From: Limosilactobacillus alvi
Lineage (GTDB): Bacteria; Bacillota; Bacilli; Lactobacillales; Lactobacillaceae
Assembly (NCBI RefSeq): GCF_016900115.1
Contig: NZ_JACJJQ010000001.1
Location: forward strand, 1 to 64,000
DNA length: 64,000 nucleotides
Reading direction: 5' to 3'
Both the position numbers and the translations under genes were made by a program. The notes under the pieces are model-generated. The model searched no databases, was not told the DNA's origin, and saw nothing but the letters and a program-made list of their open reading frames with translations. Shown one piece after another: positions 27,803 through 36,031 of this stretch. The stretch's first letter is position 1. Each line of letters starts with the position of its first letter.

Positions 27803-28012
27803 TTAATGCGCTTCGTTTGCTTCTTGATTAGCGGGTTCAAGGACCTTTTTAATCCGCTTGTTAAAGTGATACCGATCCATCATTACAATGTGACCACAGC
27901 CCGTACATTCAATCTTCATGTCTGCGCCAACCCGGATAATCTTCCAGCGATTAACCCCACATGGATGCGGCTTTTTCATCATTACAATATCGTTTAATTC
28001 GTATTCAACCAT
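27803..28012 (-). CDS. DUF951 domain protein
   Basis: A 69-residue protein with MKKPHPCGVNRWKI and RVGADMKIECTGCGH, giving three cysteines that could bind a metal. This small family is nearly always found between parB and ychF in Firmicutes, as here. Its function is unknown, but a nucleic-acid-binding role is plausible from the basic character. Confidence 0.88.
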   Translation of the reverse strand: MVEYELNDIVMMKKPHPCGVNRWKIIRVGADMKIECTGCGHIVMMDRYHFNKRIKKVLEPANQEANEAH

Positions 28013-28028
28013 GCTTAGCCCTCCATAA

Positions 28029-28904
28029 TTAATCGAAACTTACCCCTAATAATTCCAAAACCCGATTTAACTCGTCAGTTGACTGGTACGGAATTTCAAT
28101 TTTTCCGTGATCAGGTTGGTTACCGCTAAAGGAAACCTTCGTCCCAAACCGCCGTTGGAGTTGGTCAGTTGCTTCTCGCAGATAAGGGTTAAGCTTTGGC
28201 GCTGGTTTAGCTTGCTTAACCGGTTTTACCTGCCCATTTTCCTTCGCCACAATTTCTTCTAGTTGCCGAACCGTTAAGTTTTCCCTAACGGCCCGCTTAG
28301 CTAAGGTAACCACTGCCGACTTATCCTTTAGGCCGAGCAAAGTCCGAGCCTGTCCCATTGAGAGTTGTCGCTTAGCCACTAACTCCTTAACTGTATCAGG
28401 AAGCCCCAATAAGCGAAGGTAGTTAGCGATATACGGCCGCGACTTGCCAAGGCGACTAGCAACTTCCGCCTGAGTCAAGTTCAATTTTTCAATTAACGTT
28501 TGGTAAGCTTGAGCCTCTTCTAGTGGCGTTAAGTCTTCTCGTTGGAGGTTTTCTAAAACGGCAACTTCCATCATCTCCGCATCATTCATCTGGCGAATGA
28601 TTGCGGGAATTGTCCTTTGGTGAGCCAATTCGGAAGCCCGAAAACGTCGCTCACCAGCGATTAATTCATACCGCGCTAGTTTTGGATCTGGTTGCCGTAA
28701 AATTACCGGTTGGAAAACTCCCGATTTTTTAATTGAGTCAGCTAACTCGGCTAACGTTTCCTGATCAAAGCTCCGCCGGGGTTGGTACGGATTGGGACGA
28801 ATTTCTTTTAAGGCCACCTCTTCAATCACTTCACCAGCGGCTTCTTTCGCCATCAAAGCTTCCATGTTTTTCTTTAAGCGTAAACGTTTTTTCCCTCTTG
28901 CCAT
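28029..28904 (-). CDS. parB: Chromosome-partitioning protein ParB (Spo0J)
   Basis: A 291-residue DNA-binding CTPase-type protein. Motifs are NPYQPRR near residue 37, GERRFRA near 86-92, ENLQREDLTPLEEA, a helix-turn-helix (LTQAEVASRLGKSRPYIANY) and a C-terminal dimer domain. It binds parS and loads SMC near the origin. It directly follows noc. The parA (soj) gene that usually sits between them is absent, with only 15 bases separating noc and parB. The ribosome site at the chosen ATG is close (AAGGA), so a start a few codons downstream is possible. Confidence 0.92.
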   Translation of the reverse strand: MARGKKRLRLKKNMEALMAKEAAGEVIEEVALKEIRPNPYQPRRSFDQETLAELADSIKKSGVFQPVILRQPDPKLARYELIAGERRFRASELAHQRTIPAIIRQMNDAEMMEVAVLENLQREDLTPLEEAQAYQTLIEKLNLTQAEVASRLGKSRPYIANYLRLLGLPDTVKELVAKRQLSMGQARTLLGLKDKSAVVTLAKRAVRENLTVRQLEEIVAKENGQVKPVKQAKPAPKLNPYLREATDQLQRRFGTKVSFSGNQPDHGKIEIPYQSTDELNRVLELLGVSFD

Positions 28905-28919
28905 TCCTTATCATCCATT

Positions 28920-29870
28920 CTATTTATTGCTATCATTTTGTGGACGCACTGTAATCGTCAATTGATAGCCGTCTGCAAGTTTCTTTTGCCGGACTGTTGC
29001 TTTAAAGCCGTTATCCTTCACCAACTTAACCGACTTTTTAATTGTGTTAATCGCAATTTCCGGATCACTAACACTAATCTTTGCCTTTTTCTTCGAAGCT
29101 TTCTTTTTAACCCCTTTAGGCGATGTAGCTGGCGTTTCTTTAGGCGTGGTCACCAGCGTTTCATTAGCTAAGGGGGCTTCTTCTTTCACTGGAGGAATTG
29201 GTTTAGTTGCTAGATCCGTTGGCAAGACCTGGCCTTGTAATTCAGCAACTGCTTGTTCAGTCTGACGAACATTAAGCTTTTCGTTGACGATCCGCATTAA
29301 CATATTGCGTTGTTCATCATCAGTTAAACCTAAGAGGGCCCGCCCGTGACGTTCAGTAATCATCCCGTCAAGAATTGCGTTTTGAACCGGTTCAATCAAG
29401 TTTAATAACCGCAGTTTATTCGCTACTGTGGACTGACTTTTGCCAACCCCTTTCGCCAAGGTTTGCTGGGTTAAGTGATTCAAGTCCATCAATTTCTTAT
29501 AAGCCCGAGCTTCTTCAACTGAACTCAATTGGGCCCGTTGCAAGTTTTCAATTAAAGCTAAGGAAGCTGATTCCTTATCACTCATCTTTTCAACAATTGC
29601 CGGGGCCTTTTCCCATTCTAGCAGTTGCATTGCTCGAAAACGCCGCTCGCCAGCGATGATTTCGTACTTAGCTGCCTTATATTCCCGCAAAATAATCGGT
29701 TGTAGCAATCCGTGCTCTTCAATTGTATGGGCAAGTTCTTGAATTTCGTGCTTATCGAAAACTTGCCGCGGTTGATACCGATTTGGCTCAATTTGCTTGA
29801 GTGGAATTTCAACCACCTGATTTTTGGCCGGTGTTGATTTTGAACCGAAATTAAATAATGAAAATGCCAT
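28920..29870 (-). CDS. noc: Nucleoid occlusion protein Noc
   Basis: A 316-residue ParB paralogue that blocks division over the nucleoid. The N-terminus MAFSLFNFGSK can form the membrane-targeting amphipathic helix of Noc. NRYQPRQVF, AGERRFRAMQ and the helix-turn-helix (LTQQTLAKGVGKSQSTVANK) match Noc more closely than Spo0J. A Lys/Ala-rich linker (KKKASKKKAK) about residues 245-255 joins the C-terminal domain and is longer than in Bacillus. It is preceded by rsmG with a 10-base gap. A near-perfect Noc-binding site lies upstream of rsmG. Confidence 0.9.
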   Translation of the reverse strand: MAFSLFNFGSKSTPAKNQVVEIPLKQIEPNRYQPRQVFDKHEIQELAHTIEEHGLLQPIILREYKAAKYEIIAGERRFRAMQLLEWEKAPAIVEKMSDKESASLALIENLQRAQLSSVEEARAYKKLMDLNHLTQQTLAKGVGKSQSTVANKLRLLNLIEPVQNAILDGMITERHGRALLGLTDDEQRNMLMRIVNEKLNVRQTEQAVAELQGQVLPTDLATKPIPPVKEEAPLANETLVTTPKETPATSPKGVKKKASKKKAKISVSDPEIAINTIKKSVKLVKDNGFKATVRQKKLADGYQLTITVRPQNDSNK

Positions 29871-29880
29871 GTTTCTCCCC

Positions 29881-30612
29881 CTACTTTAATGGCTTTTTAC
29901 TTGGTAAACCAGGCCGCCGTGGATATTTCTTCGGTGTTGCCGCTACCTTATTAATAAGAATGAGGTTTCGTTGTTCCGGTTCTGGTTTAGTTGGTAAAAC
30001 CAGTTGCATTGTTGTACTGACCTTCCCACCCAAAGTGGTAATTGCTTTTTGGGCGTCTTGAAGCTCCTCGGCAGCGGCAGCAGCTTTATAAGCCAAGAAC
30101 TCACCACCAACCTTGACGGCTGGCAAACACAACTCACTCAAAACACTTAGTCGCGCCACTGCTCGCGCGGTTACCAAGTCAAATTGTTCCCGGTAATCAC
30201 TTTGCTTATTGCTAAAATCTTCGGCTCGGGCATGAACTAATTCAACCTCCGTCAATCCTAGCCTGCCAACCAGTTCCCGTAAAAAGTCGATTCGTTTATT
30301 TAACGAATCCACAATCGTTACCTTTAATTGTGGAAAAGCGATCTTTAATGGTAATGACGGAAAACCAGCTCCCGCTCCAATATCGCATAAACGAAGGGAT
30401 AATTCTTTTAACTTCGGTTCCGCAAACGCCCCCATGATTGAATCATAAAAGTGTTTTAAGTACACATCTTCCTCGGCGGTGATTCGGGTTAAGTTAAGGT
30501 GTTGATTAACTTCAATTAAATAATGATAGTATTGATCAAATTGGGCCATTTGGGTAGCATCTAAATCAATCCCCATTTGGGCTAAGGCCGCTTGAAATTG
30601 TTCTGGCTTCAT
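29881..30612 (-). CDS. rsmG: 16S rRNA (guanine-527-N7)-methyltransferase
   Basis: A 243-residue SAM-dependent methyltransferase. Motif I is CDIGAGAGFPSLPLKIAFP at about residues 71-89, followed by VDSLNKRIDFL and the VTARAVARL segment. It methylates G527 of 16S rRNA. Loss of the enzyme gives low-level streptomycin resistance in other bacteria. It is first in the rsmG-noc-parB-DUF951-ychF order. AAAGGA precedes the ATG. Confidence 0.96.
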   Translation of the reverse strand: MKPEQFQAALAQMGIDLDATQMAQFDQYYHYLIEVNQHLNLTRITAEEDVYLKHFYDSIMGAFAEPKLKELSLRLCDIGAGAGFPSLPLKIAFPQLKVTIVDSLNKRIDFLRELVGRLGLTEVELVHARAEDFSNKQSDYREQFDLVTARAVARLSVLSELCLPAVKVGGEFLAYKAAAAAEELQDAQKAITTLGGKVSTTMQLVLPTKPEPEQRNLILINKVAATPKKYPRRPGLPSKKPLK

Positions 30613-30629
30613 TTTATTCGTCCTTTCCG

Positions 30630-30712
30630 TGGAACATTAATGTTTCACGCTCTTTTTAACTTTATCCTATTTTCCGCTTCAATTCAACCATTCCCAATAT
30701 TTCCCGGGTAAT
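30630..30712. promoter_or_regulatory. Noc-binding site and parS-like half-sites upstream of rsmG-noc
   Basis: ATTTCCCGGGTAAT at 30699-30712 matches the B. subtilis Noc-binding palindrome ATTTCCCGGGAAAT at 13 of 14 positions. Near 30632-30653, CGTGGAACATTAATGTTTCACG holds two parS-like half-sites (TGGAACA and TGTTTCA) that face outward rather than forming the usual TGTTNCACGTGAAACA palindrome. The Noc site beside the noc gene suggests local Noc loading or autoregulation. Confidence 0.6.
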
Positions 30713-30723
30713 ATTTTCCCTCA

Positions 30724-30795
30724 AAAAAGGCTACCAATCCAATTCATGTCAAAGCTAAGTTTGCTTTGGCACTAAATTAGAAATTGGTAGCCTAA
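30724..30795 (-). terminator. Terminator after the nucleoside hydrolase gene
   Basis: A 10-bp stem GGCTACCAAT/ATTGGTAGCC encloses an inner stem (GCCAAAGC...GCTTTGAC). The outer stem is followed by a T run on the minus strand. Confidence 0.75.
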
Positions 30796-30829
30796 ATTAA
30801 TTATTAAGTCTAGCAGATTTTCTCTCGTC

Positions 30830-31744
30830 CTACTTCATATGTGAGACTTCTTCTAAGAACCACTTATTGAAGGCATCGGCATCAATATCGACACATACTT
30901 CAGCATTCGTCTTACCATCATGATAAGCGCCCCGGATATCGGCGACCATCCCACCAATTGCGGGGCCATCAGTTTGGATGTCGACCCATAACTTCTTTGT
31001 AGTGTAAGCTTCTGGGTGAAGTAAGTAGAAGATCGTGTTAACATCGTGCATTGGGTGACCATCACCACTAACGTCATTGTAATGGCTAATCAAGCCGTAC
31101 AACATCTTCCCGGTTTCATTCATCGTCTTCAAAGCGTTAAGAGTTTCTGACGTAATTAGGGCCTTTAAGGTTACGTCCAGGCCAACCGTAACAATCGGTA
31201 CCCCAGAATTATACATAATCTTAGCCGCATCTGGGTCAGTGAAGACGTTAAATTCGGCAATACTGGTCATGTTTCCACCAGAAATGGAGCCACCCATAGC
31301 AACAATCTTTTTGATGTGCGACTTAACTTCTGGATATTGGCTAAAGAGTAAGGCAATGTTGGTGTAAGAGCCAGTTGGCACCAAAATCACTTCATCTTCG
31401 GCCATGATTGCGTCATGCAAAGCTTCAACCGCTGACTTCTTGATTGGTTCACCATAGTCATCACCAAAGTCGTAACCTTCCATTCCAGAAGCCCCATGAA
31501 TCCGGGCCGCATCTTCAAATGGCTTGATTAATGGTTGTTGAGCGCCCATGGCAACTGGAATTTCCTTGTCCTTACCAAAGAAGTGAACAATCTTTAAGGC
31601 ATTCGCCGTCGTCTTATCAACGGTAACATTCCCAGCAACTGCCGTAACCAACTTCAAATCAATTGCAGGGTCATTAATAGCCATCGTTAAAGCAGCTGCG
31701 TCATCAATCCCTGGGTCAGTGTCCATAATAATTTTCATGGTCAT
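30830..31744 (-). CDS. Nucleoside hydrolase (inosine-uridine preferring family)
   Basis: Cleaves ribonucleosides to base and ribose. The 304-residue protein has the calcium-binding DTDPGIDDA at residues 8-16, the loop GNVTVDKT, VPTGSYTN and the C-terminal HDVNT with conserved His. The ATG is preceded by AAGGAGG. The upstream region has a one-mismatch cre site, TGTAAACGCTTTTA at 31767-31780, suggesting catabolite repression. It lies beside the NupC transporter gene and fits a nucleoside-salvage unit that supplies ribose to rbsK. Confidence 0.93.
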   Translation of the reverse strand: MTMKIIMDTDPGIDDAAALTMAINDPAIDLKLVTAVAGNVTVDKTTANALKIVHFFGKDKEIPVAMGAQQPLIKPFEDAARIHGASGMEGYDFGDDYGEPIKKSAVEALHDAIMAEDEVILVPTGSYTNIALLFSQYPEVKSHIKKIVAMGGSISGGNMTSIAEFNVFTDPDAAKIMYNSGVPIVTVGLDVTLKALITSETLNALKTMNETGKMLYGLISHYNDVSGDGHPMHDVNTIFYLLHPEAYTTKKLWVDIQTDGPAIGGMVADIRGAYHDGKTNAEVCVDIDADAFNKWFLEEVSHMK

Positions 31745-31766
31745 GATAATTCCTCCTTAAATTAGC

Positions 31767-31780
31767 TGTAAACGCTTTTA
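31767..31780 (-). promoter_or_regulatory. cre-like site upstream of the nucleoside hydrolase
   Basis: TGTAAACGCTTTTA differs from the CcpA consensus TGWAANCGNTNWCA at one position, 23 bases before the ATG. Confidence 0.55.
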
Positions 31781-31789
31781 CTAAGTGGT

Positions 31790-31984
31790 AAAAAGAAAGG
31801 GCTGGGAAGAAATTCAAGTTTCTCTCCAGCCTCTTTAACATCTCCGAATCTTATTCGGAAACTACGGTCGAAAACTGCGGCCTTAGTGGATAAGTTCAAA
31901 CCGCAAAACGATTTTAGCAAAGCAACCTTTGCTTTTCTTATCCTTTCTAGGCCGTCAAGCAGGTTTTCTCCCGACCGCTCTTTT
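31790..31984 (+). repeat. Dispersed intergenic repeat, copy D (diverged full length)
   Basis: A hairpin (GGGCTGGGAAGAAA...TTTCTCTCCAGCC), the box CATCTCCGAATCTTATTCGG and a diverged arm (GCGGCCTTAGTGGATAAG to AGGCCGTCAAGCAGG). The arm's inner stem has changed sequence on both sides (AAAGCAACCTTTGC...), which suggests the structure rather than the sequence is kept. It lies between the nupC stop and the nucleoside hydrolase promoter. Confidence 0.8.
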
Positions 31985-31991
31985 TTATTGA

Positions 31992-33209
31992 CTACCAAGC
32001 AAAGAGGCCAACGAAGGCTGCTGAAAGCAGTGATACTAAGATCCCTGACAGCAAAAGGTAACCAATATTTTGTGCGATGTAGTCGTTATCTTCCTTACCA
32101 ACAAGTCCTTTAAAGGCCCCGATAATCATTCCGAGCGTTCCAAAGTTAGCAAATGAAGTTACGAAGGTTGTCAAAACAGCCTTGTAGTGTTCTGGGTAAT
32201 GCATGATTGAACCAGTTACCTTACCCATAACAACGAATTCGTTCGTAACTAACTTCATCCCCATATCTTGGGCTAAGCCCCAGGCTTGGTCGAGTGGTAA
32301 CCCCATCAACCAAGCAAATGGGAACATAATCACCCCAAGGATGCTTTCCAAGGAGATCGGTTGCCCAGCAAATGGCTTCCCAAAGAGCGCCAAGATGGCA
32401 TCAATCAAAGCAGCTAAAGCAACAAAGGCAACAACGTTAGCAATAATGATTAAAATCAGCTTACCAGCGCCCAAGATGGAGTCCCCAAGGAAGCTAAAGA
32501 ATGGTTCCTTCTTGCCATCTTCATTAGCCTTAACCGTTTCAATGGTATCTTCTTCTTCTGAAACGTGAATTGGGTTTAAAATGGTTGTCGCAATCAAAGC
32601 GTTAACAATGTTAATTGGAACGGCTGTCAAAATATATTGACCAGGCATCATTTCAATATAAGCTCCAAGAATTGATGCCGTAACACAGCTCATGGACATC
32701 ATGGCAATCGTTAAGTTCCGTTCCTTGTTCATCTTCCGAAGTTGCATCCCAGAGATGGCAAGCACTTCAGTGTTTCCTAAGAACATCATTTCAACTGCAA
32801 AGAAAGATTCGAACTTTGGTTGACCAGTAATAAAGGAAAGACCCTTCCCAATCCACTTAATGATCCAAGGTAATAATCCGATATAAGTCAAGATATCAAA
32901 CATTGGAACAATCATCAGGATTGGCATCAAAGCCGAACAAATGAAGTTAAGGTTCTTGGCATCATACCAACCACCAAGAGCAAACACAGTCCCCTTTGCG
33001 GAGACGTTAACAATCCAAGCAAAGCCATCAGCTGCTGCCTTAACCCCGGCCCGACCAGCAGGAGAACTAGTCAAGAACCAAGCAAGAATTAAGTTCAAGA
33101 CAACCATGATACCAACGGCCTTCCAGTTAATCTCTTTCTTCCTCTTGGAGAATAAGAAAGCCACTCCCAAGAAGATGATTAACCCAAGAATATTAATTGC
33201 AAGATACAT
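31992..33209 (-). CDS. nupC: NupC-type concentrative nucleoside transporter
   Basis: A 405-residue membrane symporter of the CNT family. It has about nine hydrophobic segments, VEMMFLGNTEVLAISG (substrate-binding repeat), a cytoplasmic acidic loop near residue 220 and the C-terminal SFANFGTLGMIIGAFKGL box. It imports nucleosides with protons or sodium. A cre site upstream and the adjoining nucleoside hydrolase indicate a catabolite-controlled salvage pathway. Confidence 0.92.
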   Translation of the reverse strand: MYLAINILGLIIFLGVAFLFSKRKKEINWKAVGIMVVLNLILAWFLTSSPAGRAGVKAAADGFAWIVNVSAKGTVFALGGWYDAKNLNFICSALMPILMIVPMFDILTYIGLLPWIIKWIGKGLSFITGQPKFESFFAVEMMFLGNTEVLAISGMQLRKMNKERNLTIAMMSMSCVTASILGAYIEMMPGQYILTAVPINIVNALIATTILNPIHVSEEEDTIETVKANEDGKKEPFFSFLGDSILGAGKLILIIIANVVAFVALAALIDAILALFGKPFAGQPISLESILGVIMFPFAWLMGLPLDQAWGLAQDMGMKLVTNEFVVMGKVTGSIMHYPEHYKAVLTTFVTSFANFGTLGMIIGAFKGLVGKEDNDYIAQNIGYLLLSGILVSLLSAAFVGLFAW

Positions 33210-33268
33210 GGATCTAACACCTTTCTATAAAAATACAAGAATAAATGCAAATCATAAGATTCCGTCAG

Positions 33269-33282
33269 TGTAAGCGCTAGCA
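33269..33282 (-). promoter_or_regulatory. cre site upstream of nupC
   Basis: TGTAAGCGCTAGCA fits the CcpA operator consensus with one mismatch, 60 bases before the nupC start. Confidence 0.6.
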
Positions 33283-33718
33283 AAATCTTATTACTGAAAT
33301 AAATATACCGGGTGTTGGCAAACTTGTAAACCCACCCAAAATTCCCAACTTTGTGAAATTACTATAACATTTCCCTGAAATGTTCGTCGATATACCGTTT
33401 TACTTGGAGAATGAAACCGTATCACCAAAGATAACGGTTTCACAAACTTACCGAAATTTTTTTATTTTTTTCTAGTGAAGACTTATCTAGACCATTTTTG
33501 CTTATTAGTGATATTTTAAAATAACACAAACAATTTCAACTCTAATAGAGAAATTATTCCGATTCAACCACCTAATTGCGCTAAGTATTTTCCTTTTACG
33601 TAAAACATTTTACTTTTTTATCTTTGTATTCGCTAACAATCAAATTTTTGCAGAGAATCCTTATTTTTAGTCATTAGACCGCTGCTACCTTCATATTTTT
33701 GGTCTAATTCCGCAAAAA
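33283..33718. other. Gene-free region with an operator-like inverted repeat
   Basis: About 430 AT-rich bases without a supported gene. TGAAACCGT and its exact complement ACGGTTTCA (about 33412-33442) are separated by a 13-base spacer that continues the symmetry in part (ATC...GAT). This could be a regulator site for the nupC unit or a short hairpin. I cannot name the regulator. Confidence 0.45.
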
Positions 33719-33870
33719 AACCACCTCGTACGGCACGAACGAGGTGGTTAATTGGGAAAGACTAATTAGCCGTTGCGACCACTGATTTGATTTATCGTAT
33801 CTCTTAATTAACACATTTACTAGCTTAAATATTTTGCATGTTAAGGGGTAAATGCCCTACTTTAGATTAT
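33719..33870 (-). ncRNA. Candidate small RNA or long 3' UTR with its own terminator
   Basis: A strong hairpin AACCACCTCGT/ACGAGGTGGTT at 33719-33749 is followed on the minus strand by eight T. It is 280 bases past the permease stop. A TATAAT on the minus strand (33866-33871) would start a transcript of about 140 nt ending at this hairpin. No -35 is convincing and no ORF is visible. It may be a small RNA, or simply the end of the permease mRNA. Confidence 0.35.
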
Positions 33871-34029
33871 AGACACTCGACATTAGTCTTTAGGAATTTT
33901 AAATGGGTTGGTTTTTATGGGGTGAGTTTCGCTTGATTTACGCAAGCGATTCTTCTTGGCAACGGACTTTATTCTTTCCACAGTCTTATTATATGATAAC
34001 TATTTAGCGGAAGGCAAATGAAAAGGCTT

Positions 34030-35379
34030 TTATTTTGCTTGCTTTCCCCAAATTTGCGCGATCAAGAATAGGATTGCGAAGAAAATCAACGAAATGATTA
34101 GCGATAACCGCGTCGCCTTAATAAAGAATAAAACGATAATAATTGCCACAAAAAAGGCAATGGTCAGCCAACTTGTGAAAGGAAAACCTGGCATCGCAAA
34201 GTTATTTCCTGCCGGTGCCTGCTTGCGGTATTTAATGTGGCAGAGCAGAATAATAATCCAAACAAAAATGAAATTAATTGTGGATACTCCAGAAATTACA
34301 TTGAAGACGCCTTCCGGAATTATATAGTTTAAAATTACTACGATAAACAGAATTAAGGATGAAAAACGCATCGCATTTACTGGGACAGCTTGCCGGCTTA
34401 GCTTTTGGAAGGCCTTGGGACCATTTCCCCCTTGCGATAGGGAGTAAAGGGACCGACTAGTTGAAAAAATACAACTATTGGTGGCAGACATTGCAGCGGT
34501 TAAAACGACAAAATTTAGGATCCCGGCTGCACCGGTAATCCCAATCCCGGCAAAGACCTGAACAAAGGGACTGGACGTCATTTTAATATCATGCCATGGG
34601 TATACTGCCATAATCGCCAGCATCGAACCAACGTAAAAGAGCCCAATTCGCATTGGCAAGGTATTAATTGCCTTGGGAATATCTTCATTCGGATTAGCGG
34701 TTTCACCAGCTGTTAACCCCACCATTTCAATCCCAACAAAGGCGAAGGTTGCCATTTGAAAAGACATTAGAAAACCAACGGGGCCCTTAGGGAAGAAACC
34801 ACCGTAGTTGACTAAGTTAGCCAAACTGGCCGGCCCACTGGAAGTCTTAGTGTGAAAAATTACCATTAACAACCCGACAACAATCAAGGCTAGGATAGCT
34901 ATGACCTTAATCATCGAGAACCAACTTTCTAGTTCCCCAAACAGCCCCACATTAATCATGTTTACCAACATTAACAGCATCAGAATAATTAGTGGTCCGA
35001 CCCATCGTGGTAAGCTTGGGAACCAGTACTGTAAGTAAATTCCAGTCGCTGTTAAATCGGCCATGGCTAGGGTTAACCAACAGGACCAATACGTCCAGCC
35101 AGCTACAAATTCCATCCGATCTCCCATGTATTCTTTAACCGAATCGATAAAGGAATGCTTACTTGGATCAGCAAGTAATAATTCCCCTAAGGCCCGCATC
35201 ATAAAAAAACAAAAAATCCCAACGATTAGGTAAGTTAAAATTAACGACGGGCCGGCCGCATGGATAGCACTCCCGGAACCTAAGAACAATCCCGTTCCGA
35301 TCGCCCCACCAATAGCAATCATCGTAATATGCCGACTCTTTAGTGAACGCGACAAATGCCGCTCCTGCTTTTCTTCCAT
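34030..35379 (-). CDS. AAT-family amino acid permease, T-box controlled
   Basis: A 449-residue transporter with about 12 membrane helices. GGAIGTGLFLGSG at residues 24-36 and GELLLADPSKHSFID are the TM1 and TM2 boxes of the amino acid transporter family (CycA/AnsP/LysP relatives). The E-T-ANPNEDIPKAIN box follows TM6. A T-box leader directly upstream shows that an uncharged tRNA turns the gene on, but the specifier codon is unclear, so the substrate is open. Confidence 0.87.
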   Translation of the reverse strand: MEEKQERHLSRSLKSRHITMIAIGGAIGTGLFLGSGSAIHAAGPSLILTYLIVGIFCFFMMRALGELLLADPSKHSFIDSVKEYMGDRMEFVAGWTYWSCWLTLAMADLTATGIYLQYWFPSLPRWVGPLIILMLLMLVNMINVGLFGELESWFSMIKVIAILALIVVGLLMVIFHTKTSSGPASLANLVNYGGFFPKGPVGFLMSFQMATFAFVGIEMVGLTAGETANPNEDIPKAINTLPMRIGLFYVGSMLAIMAVYPWHDIKMTSSPFVQVFAGIGITGAAGILNFVVLTAAMSATNSCIFSTSRSLYSLSQGGNGPKAFQKLSRQAVPVNAMRFSSLILFIVVILNYIIPEGVFNVISGVSTINFIFVWIIILLCHIKYRKQAPAGNNFAMPGFPFTSWLTIAFFVAIIIVLFFIKATRLSLIISLIFFAILFLIAQIWGKQAK

Positions 35380-35406
35380 AATTCTCTCCTCTCTAAATCA
35401 AACTAA

Positions 35407-35638
35407 AAACGTCCCTAGCTGTACTAGCTAGGGACGTTTATCAACGCGGTTCCACCCAAGTTTAAGGCCTAAAATTAGACCTCCTCTCGGTCGATATTGG
35501 AACCACCCAAATTCAATCTTTAATGCCATATTATGACCACCAGTTCTCAACTTCCCTGGCTCTCTGTTAGGTCATCAAGACGCGTGCACGCTTTTGTCTA
35601 TGTGATTTCCATTATACGGACTTTCTCGCAATTGTCAA
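35407..35638 (-). promoter_or_regulatory. T-box leader of the AAT permease, with promoter
   Basis: Promoter -35 TTGACA (35633-35638), 16-bp spacer and -10 TATAAT (35611-35616). The leader contains AGAGAGCCAG (Stem I), the T-box GGGTGGAACCGCG at about 35445-35458 and a 14-bp terminator stem CGTCCCTAGCT (35407-35439) with a T run. The specifier loop does not show the GAA-codon pattern seen in the other T-boxes here. ATG, GGC and CAT are all possible. Confidence 0.85.
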
Positions 35639-35705
35639 ACAATTATTGGGATTATTCTCATTTTTATGGTTGGCCAAATTATTCGCAATTGGCGAAAATT
35701 AGCGG

Positions 35706-36007
35706 TTGACTTTCACTCTTCTGATGGTTAAATTAGAGTTAACTTAATTTAAGATGAGAATCCATTGATAAGAAGAGTAACAATGGCCGTCCCTTCCAGA
35801 GAGAAAACAGGTGGTGTGAGTTTTCGGGACTTAAGTTGTGAAGATGAGCTTATCGGAAGTAGTGGGGTTAATTAGCTACCACTACCGGTTGCACCCGATA
35901 TCGTGCCGGGGATGTTTGTCCCTTGAGGCCCTTTTCGGGTAAATTTGGGTGGTACCACGAAGTCTTCGTCCCATTGGTTGTTCAAACCAGGGACGGAGGC
36001 TTTTTTG
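35706..36007 (+). promoter_or_regulatory. Methionine-type T-box leader of metA-hom, with promoter
   Basis: Promoter -35 TTGACT (35706-35711), 17-bp spacer and -10 TAAATT (35729-35734). The leader has CCAGAGAGAAAAC, a specifier context GAAGATGAGC (ATG, Met), the T-box GGGTGGTACCACG (about 35947-35959) and a terminator CGTCCCATTGGTT/AACCAGGGACG with a T run ending at 36007. The Met assignment agrees with the genes it controls. Confidence 0.88.
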
Positions 36008-36031
36008 TTTGCAATATAGGAGGAATTTTTT

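Noticed and set aside
30630-30655. A parS site
   Set aside because: The half-sites face outward and are separated by TTAA. The continuous TGTTNCACGTGAAACA palindrome is not formed.
35700-36007. SAM riboswitch (S-box) for the methionine genes
   Set aside because: The leader has the T-box GGGTGGTACCACG and a Met specifier instead, and no S-box core is visible.
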